From positions 1 through 46,041 of the forward strand of contig NZ_FZOD01000074.1 of the NCBI RefSeq assembly GCF_900188345.1: a stretch of DNA of 46,041 bases, written 5' to 3'. The translations under genes and the position numbers were made by a program. This document shows positions 1 to 7,841 of the stretch, piece by piece. This stretch comes from Streptosporangium subroseum (GTDB taxonomy: Bacteria; Actinomycetota; Actinomycetes; Streptosporangiales; Streptosporangiaceae). Under the pieces are notes generated by a model that was not told the origin of the DNA, ran no database searches, and saw only the letters and a program-made list of their open reading frames with translations. The number at the start of each line of letters is the position of its first letter. The first letter of the stretch is position 1.

Positions 1-267
1 AAGTGGGCCTACGTCCGCCTGGAGGGCAAGTCCTTCGGCGACACCCCGCTGAACCTGGAGTACAAGCTGGAGGTCTGGGACTCCCCCAACTCCGCCGGCA
101 TCATCATCGACGCGGTCCGCGCCGCCAAGATCGCTCTGGACCGGGGCATCGCCGGCCCGATCCTGTCGGCCTCCTCCTACTTCATGAAGTCGCCGCCGGA
201 GCAGTACTCCGACGACGAGGCCCGTGACTACGTGGAGAAGTACATCCGCGGCGAGGTCGAGCGCTGA
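1..267 (+). CDS. ino1: Inositol-3-phosphate synthase, C-terminal part (5' end outside window)
   Basis: The first 88 codons visible read in frame 1 to a TGA at 265. The peptide carries the conserved C-terminal block of myo-inositol-1-phosphate synthase (SAGIIIDAVRAAKIALDRG followed by PILSASSYFMKSPPEQ). The enzyme converts glucose-6-phosphate to inositol-3-phosphate with NAD+, feeding phosphatidylinositol and mycothiol synthesis in actinobacteria. The start and N-terminal Rossmann domain lie upstream of the window. The gene converges on idi, with a shared hairpin terminator between them. The family call is firm despite the truncation. Confidence 0.88.
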   Translation, partial: KWAYVRLEGKSFGDTPLNLEYKLEVWDSPNSAGIIIDAVRAAKIALDRGIAGPILSASSYFMKSPPEQYSDDEARDYVEKYIRGEVER

Positions 268-311
268 GCCACGACCGGCCTGTACCGCGCCCAGGCTGAG
301 CGTTGAACGAC

Positions 312-344
312 AAGAGCCTCCGCCCGTTCAGGGCGGAGGCTCTT
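312..344. terminator. Bidirectional hairpin terminator between ino1 and idi
   Basis: A perfect 14-bp stem (AAGAGCCTCCGCCC, 312-325, with 331-344) encloses a 5-nt loop GTTCA. It lies 45 bp after ino1 and 24 bp beyond the idi stop, so it can serve both convergent genes. There is no long U tract, as is common in high-GC actinobacteria. Confidence 0.85.
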
Positions 345-367
345 CGCGATGTCCGGGTCCCGCGAGC

Positions 368-949
368 TCAGCGGGCGGCCGGAGGAAGATCCGCGGGGTC
401 GGCGACCGGCCAGCCGAGCGGATCGGCCCCGAGCCCGACGAGCTGGCGGACCTGCTCGCCGCACCACGGTGAGATCTCCAGGCTGTGATCGAGCACGCCG
501 TCGGCGAACTCCTTCCACGGCATCCAGCGCACGTCCCCGACCTCGTCGGGATTGGGCACGGCATCGGCTTCGGCGAGCACCCGGTAGACCGGGCACAGCT
601 CCCGCTCGACGATCCCGTTGTCCATGACCGCCCGATAGGAGAAGCGCGGCAGCAGCAGGTCGACGCCGCCGACCTTCAGGCCCAGCTCGTGGGAGAGCCT
701 TCGGATCACCGCGTCCGGGAGCGGCTCGCCGGGCAGCGGGTGCCCGCAGCAGCTGTTGGTCCACACCCCCGGCCAGGTGATCTTGTGTGATGCCCGGCGG
801 CTGAGGAGCACCTGCCCCTGCCCGTCGAACACATAGCTGGAAAAGGCCAGATGGAGGGGGGTGTCAAGGCCGTGCACCACGGCCTTGGCCGCCGTGCCGA
901 TCGCGTTTCCCTCGGCGTCGACAAGCACAACGTGTTCATCAGCTGTCAC
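368..949 (-). CDS. idi: Isopentenyl-diphosphate delta-isomerase, type I
   Basis: The 193-residue protein has the Nudix-like IPP isomerase fold and interconverts isopentenyl and dimethylallyl diphosphate for isoprenoid synthesis. Visible hallmarks are metal-ligand His25 and His32, the catalytic-cysteine block TNSCCGHP (Cys68 aligns with E. coli Cys67), and VERELCP with acidic residues Glu115 and Glu117. Length matches the bacterial type I family. It stands alone, convergent with ino1 and divergent from the MFS gene; no other isoprenoid gene is adjacent. A very confident call. Confidence 0.93.
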   Translation of the reverse strand: MTADEHVVLVDAEGNAIGTAAKAVVHGLDTPLHLAFSSYVFDGQGQVLLSRRASHKITWPGVWTNSCCGHPLPGEPLPDAVIRRLSHELGLKVGGVDLLLPRFSYRAVMDNGIVERELCPVYRVLAEADAVPNPDEVGDVRWMPWKEFADGVLDHSLEISPWCGEQVRQLVGLGADPLGWPVADPADLPPAAR

Positions 950-1065
950 TCGATCGAGAGTACGTGATCATGCCGATCGGCGCACCCGATCACGGATACA
1001 CAGGGGTGAATGTCGCAGGCACGTCTCAGGGATGTTCCCTATGCCTGAGTCAGGGTCATCACGCG

Positions 1066-1071
1066 TAGGCT
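1066..1071 (+). promoter_or_regulatory. Possible -10 element of a leaderless MFS transcript
   Basis: TAGGCT ends 6 nt before the GTG start at 1078 and there is no Shine-Dalgarno sequence in between. This spacing is typical of leaderless actinobacterial transcripts that begin at the start codon. No convincing -35 is visible. Confidence 0.45.
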
Positions 1072-1077
1072 AAGCGC

Positions 1078-2376
1078 GTGTCATTCGTATCCGATCTACG
1101 CGTCGTCCTGGAAGGCCGGGACTTCCGGCGGCTGTTCGGGACCCGTCTGGTCTCGCAGTCCTCCGACGGGATCTTCCAGTTCGCGGTGGCCGGATTCGCC
1201 TTCTTCAGCCCGGAGAAGAGCACGAGCGCCGTCGAGATCGCCACCGGCCTGGCCGTGCTGCTCCTCCCGTACTCGATCCTCGGCCCCTTCGTCGGCGTGT
1301 TCATCGACCGCTGGTCCCGGCGGCAGATCCTGGTCATCGCACCGCTGGTCCGCGGGGCACTGCTGCTGGCGGCCGCCGCGCTCGTCGTCGCGGACGCCCC
1401 CGACGCGGTCTTCTACGCCGCCGCGCTCGGCGTGCTCGGGGTGAACCGGTTCTTCCTCTCCGCGCTCGGGGCGTCGCTCCCGCACGTCGTCCCGGCCGAC
1501 CGGCTGATGGTGGCCAACGCGGTCACCCCCACCTCCGGCACCGTGATGACCTTCGTGGGCGTGGGCGTGGGCTACCTGCTACGGACGATCTTCGGTTCCG
1601 ACCACCGGGGCACGGCGGTGCTGCTGGTCGTCTCCGGCCTCATCTTCGGGCTCAGCGCGCTGATCGCCAGGACCATGGACAGAGAGCTCCTCGGGCCCGC
1701 CTACGACCCGAACCGGCCGCAGGCCCGCGAGGCCGTGCGCCACGTGCTGAGCGGCCTGGCCGACGGCGCGCGGCATCTCGTCCGCCGCCGGGCCGCCGCC
1801 GCCGCGATGGGGGCGCTGGCCACCCACCGGTTCATGTACGGCATGTGCACGGCGATGCTGATGATGCTCTCGCGCTACTACTTCGCCGAGAACGCCGAGG
1901 ACGCGCTGACCGTGGTCAGCATCGTGGTCGCCACCTCCGCGGTGGGCTACTTCATGGCCATCCTGGTCACGCCGTGGGCGACCGAGCGCTTCGGCATCGA
2001 GACCTGGGTCACGGCCATGCTCGTCACCGCGGGAGTCCTGACACTGGCGCTCTGCGTGTCGTTCCACCAGTGGGGCTTCGCGGCCGCCGGCTTCGTGCTC
2101 GGCATCACCGGGCAGAGCATCAAGATCTGCGCGGACACGGCCGTGCAGCGGGACGTCGAGGACGCCTATCTCGGCCGGGCCTTCTCCATCTACGACATGC
2201 TCTTCAACGGCACCTACGTGCTGGCCGCGGCCCTGGCGGCGCTCCTGATGCCGCAGGACGGCAGGTCCCTGCTGGTGATGGGGCTCATCACCGCCGGCTA
2301 CCTGGGCGGCGCGGTGCTCTACCGGATGATCACGCCGAACCGAGCGCTCGCGCCGCTGCCGTCATCGCCGTCGTGA
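1078..2376 (+). CDS. MFS transporter (efflux-type)
   Basis: A 432-residue integral membrane protein with about 10-12 hydrophobic helices. An MFS-like loop (FIDRWSRRQILV, around residues 80-91) follows the second or third helix. The overall form resembles the drug or macrolide exporter branch of the major facilitator superfamily; the substrate cannot be told from sequence. The start is GTG at 1078, probably leaderless. Its last 47 bp overlap the 3' end of bioA on the other strand, so the two genes converge with no terminator space. A transporter gene between ino1 and the CCA enzyme is, from general knowledge, common in related actinomycetes. Confidence 0.8.
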   Translation: MSFVSDLRVVLEGRDFRRLFGTRLVSQSSDGIFQFAVAGFAFFSPEKSTSAVEIATGLAVLLLPYSILGPFVGVFIDRWSRRQILVIAPLVRGALLLAAAALVVADAPDAVFYAAALGVLGVNRFFLSALGASLPHVVPADRLMVANAVTPTSGTVMTFVGVGVGYLLRTIFGSDHRGTAVLLVVSGLIFGLSALIARTMDRELLGPAYDPNRPQAREAVRHVLSGLADGARHLVRRRAAAAAMGALATHRFMYGMCTAMLMMLSRYYFAENAEDALTVVSIVVATSAVGYFMAILVTPWATERFGIETWVTAMLVTAGVLTLALCVSFHQWGFAAAGFVLGITGQSIKICADTAVQRDVEDAYLGRAFSIYDMLFNGTYVLAAALAALLMPQDGRSLLVMGLITAGYLGGAVLYRMITPNRALAPLPSSPS

Positions 2377-3586
2377 TCATTGGCAGGTCCTCGCCGATCG
2401 AGTAGGGCGGCATCGTGTAGAGCAGCCGCCCGAACGGGCGCAGCCAGACGCCATGCCGCATGACGATTTCCTGAATTCTCGTGACGTCGATGGGATCGTG
2501 GGCCTCGATGACCCCGATCGCGCCGAGCACCCGCACGTCCTTCACCCCGGGAGCCCGTACGGCCTCCGCCAGCCCCTCCGTGAGGCCGGCCTCGATCCGC
2601 TTGACCTCCTCGCGCCACGGACGCTCCTGGAGAAGCTCCAGGGAGGCGCTCGCGACGGCCGTGGCCAGGGGGTTGCCCATGAAGGTCGGCCCGTGCATGA
2701 GCACGCCGATGCCCTGCGCCACCCGCTCCGTGCAGAGCGTCGCGGCCAGCGACATGTAGCCGCCGGTCAGCGCCTTGCCCAGGCACATGATGTCCGGCCT
2801 CACCCCGGCGTGGTCGCAGCCGAACAGCTCCCCGGTCCTGCCGAACCCGGTGGCGATCTCGTCGGCGATCAGCAGGATGCCGTGCTCGTCGGCGAGCTCG
2901 CGGAGCCTGCGCAGGTACGACGGGTGGTAGAAGTGCATGCCGCCCGCCCCCTGGACGACCGGCTCCACGATGATCGCCGCCAGCTCGTGGGCGTGCCGGG
3001 CGACCATCTCGTCCAGCCGGGCCAGGTAGCCCTCGTCGAACTCGGCCGGCGGCCGTTCGGCGAACACGTGCTGCGGCAGCACGTCCGAGAACAGGTGGTG
3101 CATGCCGTTGACCGGGTCGCAGACGGACATCGCCCCGAAGGTGTCGCCGTGGTAGCCGCCCCTGACCGTGAACAGACGGCTCCTGCCCGTGAACTGGAAC
3201 GCCATCTTGATCGCGACCTCGACGGCCACCGAGCCGGAGTCGGCGATGAACACCTTCGGCAGGCCCGTCATGGTGGCCAGGGTGTGCGCCAGCCGTACGG
3301 CGGGCTCGTGGGTGAGCCCGCCGAACATGACGTGCGCCATGTCCCGCAGCTGGTCGGTCAGCGCCCGGTTGAGCCTGGGGTGGTTGTAGCCGTGGATCGC
3401 CGACCACCAGGACGACATCCCGTCGACCAGCTCCCGCCCGTCCGCGAGCGTCAGCCGTACGCCGTCGGCCCCGGAGACCACGTGCACCGGCGCCTCCTGC
3501 GGCACCGGTGCGTAGGGGTGCCACACGTGCTCGCGGTCCAGGTCGGAGATGGTGTTCAGGAGCCGATTCCGTTCTCTCGGGCCCAC
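2330..3586 (-). CDS. bioA: Adenosylmethionine-8-amino-7-oxononanoate aminotransferase
   Basis: A 418-residue class III PLP aminotransferase that makes 7,8-diaminononanoate from KAPA in biotin synthesis, using SAM as amino donor. Diagnostic features are the SSWW motif (59-62), GGYHGDTFG around Tyr145, DE at 242-243, and the PLP lysine Lys271 in CLGKALTGGY (equivalent to E. coli Lys274). The ATG at 3586 overlaps the end of cca by 31 bp. A CTG about 10 codons in is an alternative start that would just overlap the cca stop. The two genes are therefore translationally coupled. bioB, bioD and bioF are not in the window. Confidence 0.9.
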   Translation of the reverse strand: MGPRERNRLLNTISDLDREHVWHPYAPVPQEAPVHVVSGADGVRLTLADGRELVDGMSSWWSAIHGYNHPRLNRALTDQLRDMAHVMFGGLTHEPAVRLAHTLATMTGLPKVFIADSGSVAVEVAIKMAFQFTGRSRLFTVRGGYHGDTFGAMSVCDPVNGMHHLFSDVLPQHVFAERPPAEFDEGYLARLDEMVARHAHELAAIIVEPVVQGAGGMHFYHPSYLRRLRELADEHGILLIADEIATGFGRTGELFGCDHAGVRPDIMCLGKALTGGYMSLAATLCTERVAQGIGVLMHGPTFMGNPLATAVASASLELLQERPWREEVKRIEAGLTEGLAEAVRAPGVKDVRVLGAIGVIEAHDPIDVTRIQEIVMRHGVWLRPFGRLLYTMPPYSIGEDLPMITTAMTAAARALGSA

Positions 3587-4992
3587 TCGCGAAGGGCCTC
3601 GGCCGCGGCCTCCTTGCCGATCACACCCCGGTCCAGGCGCATCTCCAGGAGAAACTTGTAGGCGAGCCCGATCACCGGGCCCGGCGGGACGCCGAGCTGT
3701 TCCTGGATCTCGTTGCCGTCGAGCTCGGGACGGATCTTGCCGAGCTCCTCCTCGTCGGCCAGCCGGGCGATGCGCTCCTGGAGCTGGTCGTAGGTCCGGG
3801 ACAGGGCCTGGGCCTTACGCGTGTTGCGGGTGGTGCAGTCGGCGCGGGTCAGCCTGTGCAGGCGCTCCAGCAGGTGCCCCGCGTCCCGGACGTAGCGGCG
3901 GACGGCCGAGTCGGTCCACTCGCCCGTGCCGTACCCGTGAAAACGCAGGTGCAGCTCCACCAGGCGGGACACGTCGGCCACCACGTCCTTGGGGAACTTC
4001 AGCTCCGTCATGCGCTTCTTGGCGAGCTGGGCGCCGACCACCTCGTGGTGGTGGAAGGAGACCCGGCCGCCGGACTCGTGACGGCGGGTCTTGGGCTTGC
4101 CCACGTCGTGCAGGAGCGCGGCCCAGCGCAGAACCCTGTCGGGACCGCTCTCCTCCAGGTCGATCGCCTGCTCCAGCACGATCAGCGAGTGCTCGTAGAC
4201 GTCCTTGTGCCGATGGTGCTCGTCGATCTCCAGGCGGAGCTTGGGCAGCTCGGGAAGGACGTGGGCGGCGAGACCGGACTCGACGAGGATCCTGAGCCCC
4301 TCGCGGGGGTGGTCGCCGCAGATGAGCTTGTCCAGCTCCTCGCGGATCCGCTCGGCGGAGACGATCTCGATCCGCTCGTCCATCGCGGTCATCGCGGCGA
4401 ACGCCGCCGGGTCCACGGCGAAGCCGAGCTGGCTGGCGAACCGGGCGGCGCGGAGCATCCGCAGCGGGTCGTCGTCGAAGGACCGCTCCGGGGGACCGGG
4501 CGTGCGCAGCACCTTGGCGTGCAGGTCGTCGAGGCCGCCGTGCGGGTCCACGAACTCGCGGGACGGCAGGCGCAGCGCCATCGCGTTGACCGCGAAGTCG
4601 CGCCGGGCCAGGTCGCCCTCCAGCGTGTCGCCGTAGACGACGTCGGGCTTGCGCGACTTGGGGTCGTACGACTCGCTGCGGTAGGTGGTGATCTCCAGCA
4701 GCCAGCCGCCCTTGCGAACGCCGACCGTGCCGAAGTCGATGCCGATCGTCCAGATGGAGTCGGCCCAGTCGCGGATGAGCTCCAGGACCGTCTCCGGGCG
4801 GGCGTCCGTGGTCAGGTCGAGATCGTTGCCGATCCTGCCCAGGAACACGTCTCGGACGGAGCCGCCCACGAGGGCGATCTGGTAGCCCCTGGCGGCGAAG
4901 AGTTCGCCGAGTTCGTCAGCCACGGGAGCGATCTTCCGGAACAGCTCGCTCATGCCGTGGCGCTGATTCTCAGTCAGATTTGAAAGGGACAA
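3556..4992 (-). CDS. pcnA: CCA tRNA nucleotidyltransferase with HD domain
   Basis: A 478-residue class II CCA-adding enzyme that builds or repairs the 3' CCA of tRNAs. The nucleotidyltransferase core shows GGSVRD (43-48) and the metal-binding DLDLTTD (57-63), then RRDFAVNAMA around residue 133. The neck and body helices follow, and an HD domain (HDVGKPKTRR near 293, then HHHEVVG) comes after. This matches the actinobacterial PcnA form. An internal ATG at 4953 is an alternative start. The encoded tRNA-Ile in this window lacks a genomic CCA, so the enzyme is needed. It is co-oriented with bioA and divergent from the deacylase-like gene. Confidence 0.9.
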   Translation of the reverse strand: MSLSNLTENQRHGMSELFRKIAPVADELGELFAARGYQIALVGGSVRDVFLGRIGNDLDLTTDARPETVLELIRDWADSIWTIGIDFGTVGVRKGGWLLEITTYRSESYDPKSRKPDVVYGDTLEGDLARRDFAVNAMALRLPSREFVDPHGGLDDLHAKVLRTPGPPERSFDDDPLRMLRAARFASQLGFAVDPAAFAAMTAMDERIEIVSAERIREELDKLICGDHPREGLRILVESGLAAHVLPELPKLRLEIDEHHRHKDVYEHSLIVLEQAIDLEESGPDRVLRWAALLHDVGKPKTRRHESGGRVSFHHHEVVGAQLAKKRMTELKFPKDVVADVSRLVELHLRFHGYGTGEWTDSAVRRYVRDAGHLLERLHRLTRADCTTRNTRKAQALSRTYDQLQERIARLADEEELGKIRPELDGNEIQEQLGVPPGPVIGLAYKFLLEMRLDRGVIGKEAAAEALREWARENGIGS

Positions 4993-5113
4993 GCCGGGTA
5001 GGTCCTTTGGTTACGGAACATGTTCCCCTGCGGGGATACACCTGAAGCGATCACCAGGTTACGGTCAGTCAGGAGATTCTCGGGGGCCGTGCGTCGAGGC
5101 AAGGAGCACACAC

Positions 5114-5635
5114 ATGAAGGACGCCCTCGCGATCCACCGTTGGCTCCTGGCCCACCAGATCCATCATGAGATCGTACGCCTTCCACGCGCGATGACGTGT
5201 GCCGATGAGCTTCCCGAGGTGCTGTCCGCGAGCCCCGCGACCTGCGTGGAGGTCACGGTCTTCGAGGTCACGACGCGAATCGGCCGCGAGCCCGCCGCGG
5301 TCGTCGCCTCGGTCGGCTCCCCTCCTCGGCCCGACATGATCGGGGGCATTCTGGGCGCCCGGCGGGTCCGTCCGGCCTCGGCCTTCACCGTGAACTCCGC
5401 CACCGACTACGCCTCCGGCCTGGTCTGCCCGCTCCTGTTGCCCCGCGAGCTGACCGTGCTGGTGGACGAGCGCCTCGGGGCGACCTCGGAGCTGGTTTAC
5501 ACCCCTACCGGAGAGCGCCGCACAGCGCTCCTGATTCGCGGAGATCACCTGGTCACCCTCATCTCGGGCAAGACCGTCGACCTGGCGAGGCCACGCTCCC
5601 GAAGAGAGCCGGTGACCTTTCCCCTCGCCGGATAG
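5114..5635 (+). CDS. YbaK/EbsC-like aminoacyl-tRNA deacylase domain protein
   Basis: A 173-residue protein made of one YbaK/ProX-type domain, the family that hydrolyses misacylated tRNAs such as Cys- or Ala-tRNA(Pro). Support comes from overall pattern: an N-terminal helix with HRWLLAHQIHHEIVRLP, an SPATCVEVTVFE segment, a central VASVGS strand, and a C-terminal LVYTPTGERRTALLIRGDHLV region. The catalytic Lys of canonical ProX is not obvious, so activity is uncertain. AAGGAG at 5101 lies 7 nt before the ATG. In mycobacteria a Nudix gene occupies the slot between pcnA and the DUF6049 gene; here this gene does. Confidence 0.72.
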   Translation: MKDALAIHRWLLAHQIHHEIVRLPRAMTCADELPEVLSASPATCVEVTVFEVTTRIGREPAAVVASVGSPPRPDMIGGILGARRVRPASAFTVNSATDYASGLVCPLLLPRELTVLVDERLGATSELVYTPTGERRTALLIRGDHLVTLISGKTVDLARPRSRREPVTFPLAG

Positions 5636-5681
5636 GCCATAGCATTGCGGGCGTGCGCCGTACTCCATCCCTGGCCGGCAC

Positions 5682-7820
5682 GTGATCCGCAAGGCCACGC
5701 TGCTCGCCGTGCTCACCACCACGCTGCTCCTGTCCGCGGCCGTGGGTCTTCCTGGTGCGGTGAACGCCCAGGCGGCGGCGGGCCGTGCGAATCCGCAGAT
5801 CGTGCTGGAGTCGACCGGCCCCGACGTCCCTCGCGAGCCGACCACCCAGATCAAGATCTCCGGGTCCCTGGTCAACACCGGTACCCAGACCCTGGACGGC
5901 ATGCGGATCCGGATGCACTACGCGTCGCAGCCGTTCGCCCGGCGTGTCGACATGGAGGCCTACCAGGCCGGCCAGGGAGACGAGCCCGCCGCCTGGCGCG
6001 ACGAGCGCTACCAGCAGTCGATCGCGCCCTCGGGGAAGCTGCCGTGGGAGTTCGTCTTCACCCCGCAGATGCTGGGCATCTCCCGCTTCGGCGTCTACCC
6101 GATCACGATCGAGGTCAGGAAGGTCGTCAACGGGCTGGACCAGCAGGTCGCCGCCCAGCGCACCCTCCTGACCTACATGCCCAAGGACCTCCAGGTGCCC
6201 CGCACCAAGCTCGCCATGGTCCTGCCGATCGTCGACCAGCCGCACCGGGCCGACGACAACACCTTCATCGACGAGAACCTGCCCGCGTCCCTGGCCACCG
6301 GCAAGCGCCTCGGCGACCTGCTGAAGATCGCGCAGGACACCGCCTCGGCCAAGGGCATCACCTGGGTGGTCGACCCCGCCCTGCTCGACGACGCGCAGAA
6401 GACGGGCAGGGCGCACACGGTCCTGTCGAAGGACACGACCCGGCGGCTCCCCGCGGACACCGAGGCCGTCACGTGGCTCGCCGGCCTGCGCACGGCTCTC
6501 CAGGACCATCCGGTCGTGGCCACCCCCTACGCCGACCCCGACGTGACGGCCCTGGCCCACAACGGCGTCGACGACTTCACGAGGATCGCGATCGCGCAGG
6601 CCGGCAGCGTCGCCAAGGACATCCTCGGGCGCGATGTGATCACCGACGTCAACTGGCCGGTGAACGGGATGGTCGACTACGACGGGCTGGACCTGCTGGC
6701 CACCGGTGGCGTCGACACCGTGCTGCTCAACGTGCTGAACCTGCCGCCGGTGATGGAGCCGGCCACCACCCCCGACGCCTTCTCGACGGTGCAGAGCGTG
6801 AACGGCCCGGTGACCGCCATGGTCGCCGACCCGGGCCTGAGCGAGGCCCTCGGGGCCGTCACCTCCACCCCCGGCACGGCGCTGCTGGGCCGCCAGCGTT
6901 TCATCGCGGAGACCGCGATGATCGCTTCGGAGCCCGTCACCACCACCAGGACCGTGATCGCCGCCCCGCCCCGGCGCTGGGACCCGGATCCGGCCTACGT
7001 GAGCGACCTCGTGAAGACGGCCGCCGCCCTGCCGTGGCTCGCTCCCGCCACGCTCGACACCGCGAAGCCGGGCAAGGGCGTTCCGACGCCCCGGGCCGGC
7101 CTCACCTACACCGACCAGGATCGGCGCAAGGAGCTCGGCAAGCCGTACATGACGGTCGTCAAACGGACCAACACCCGCGCCGGCCTGACCGCCGCGATCA
7201 CCACGGCCGAGGACTACGAGGGGTTCGACCAGGCGCTGCTCCGGCTCGTGTCCTCCGCCTGGCGCGGCAGGCCGGGGACCGCGGCGCCGTACGCCGAGCG
7301 GGTCGGCGCCACGGTCGACGACCGGGTCGGAAAGGTCACGATCACCGGCACCGAGCAGTCCAGGCTCCGCACCCTGGCGGGCGCCAACGGCGAGGTGCCG
7401 ATCAGCGTCCACAACGGGCTGACGGGCACGAGCAGTCGGGTCTCGGTCCGGCTCAAGGTGACCCCTAACCAGCGCGATCTGCTGACAATCGAGAAGTACA
7501 AGGACAGCGAGGACGACCTGATCGTGATCGAGGGCGGTCACAATCGGATCATCCGGGTTCCGATGACCTCCACGGGCAGCGGCCAGACCACCGTGACGGT
7601 CCAGCTCACCACCTCCGACGGCCGCAAGTACGGTAAGCCGGTCGAGCTGACCGTGCGGACCACCGGCTACGCCGGGATCGCCCTGTTCATCGTGGGGGCG
7701 GCACTCGTGGTGATGCTGGCCGCCGTCGTCATGCGCATCCTGCGCCGCCGTGGGGGTCGCCGCGCCGCGGCGGCCCGCTCGCCGAGGCGCGAGAGCGCGC
7801 CGGCCGGCTCCGAGTCCTGA
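5682..7820 (+). CDS. DUF6049 family secreted, membrane-anchored protein
   Basis: A 712-residue protein starting at GTG 5682. It has an N-terminal signal sequence (IRKATLLAVLTTTLLLSAAV, ending near AQAAA), a long extracytoplasmic region, and one C-terminal transmembrane helix around residues 660-682. A basic cytoplasmic tail (RRRGGRRAAAARSPRR) follows. It corresponds to the actinobacterial family found immediately upstream of murJ (Rv3909 in M. tuberculosis). Function is not established; the fixed linkage to murJ suggests a role in envelope assembly. The next gene starts 21 bp downstream, so they are very likely co-transcribed. Confidence 0.83.
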   Translation: MIRKATLLAVLTTTLLLSAAVGLPGAVNAQAAAGRANPQIVLESTGPDVPREPTTQIKISGSLVNTGTQTLDGMRIRMHYASQPFARRVDMEAYQAGQGDEPAAWRDERYQQSIAPSGKLPWEFVFTPQMLGISRFGVYPITIEVRKVVNGLDQQVAAQRTLLTYMPKDLQVPRTKLAMVLPIVDQPHRADDNTFIDENLPASLATGKRLGDLLKIAQDTASAKGITWVVDPALLDDAQKTGRAHTVLSKDTTRRLPADTEAVTWLAGLRTALQDHPVVATPYADPDVTALAHNGVDDFTRIAIAQAGSVAKDILGRDVITDVNWPVNGMVDYDGLDLLATGGVDTVLLNVLNLPPVMEPATTPDAFSTVQSVNGPVTAMVADPGLSEALGAVTSTPGTALLGRQRFIAETAMIASEPVTTTRTVIAAPPRRWDPDPAYVSDLVKTAAALPWLAPATLDTAKPGKGVPTPRAGLTYTDQDRRKELGKPYMTVVKRTNTRAGLTAAITTAEDYEGFDQALLRLVSSAWRGRPGTAAPYAERVGATVDDRVGKVTITGTEQSRLRTLAGANGEVPISVHNGLTGTSSRVSVRLKVTPNQRDLLTIEKYKDSEDDLIVIEGGHNRIIRVPMTSTGSGQTTVTVQLTTSDGRKYGKPVELTVRTTGYAGIALFIVGAALVVMLAAVVMRILRRRGGRRAAAARSPRRESAPAGSES

Positions 7821-7841
7821 GCACCTAGCAGAGGAAAACGC

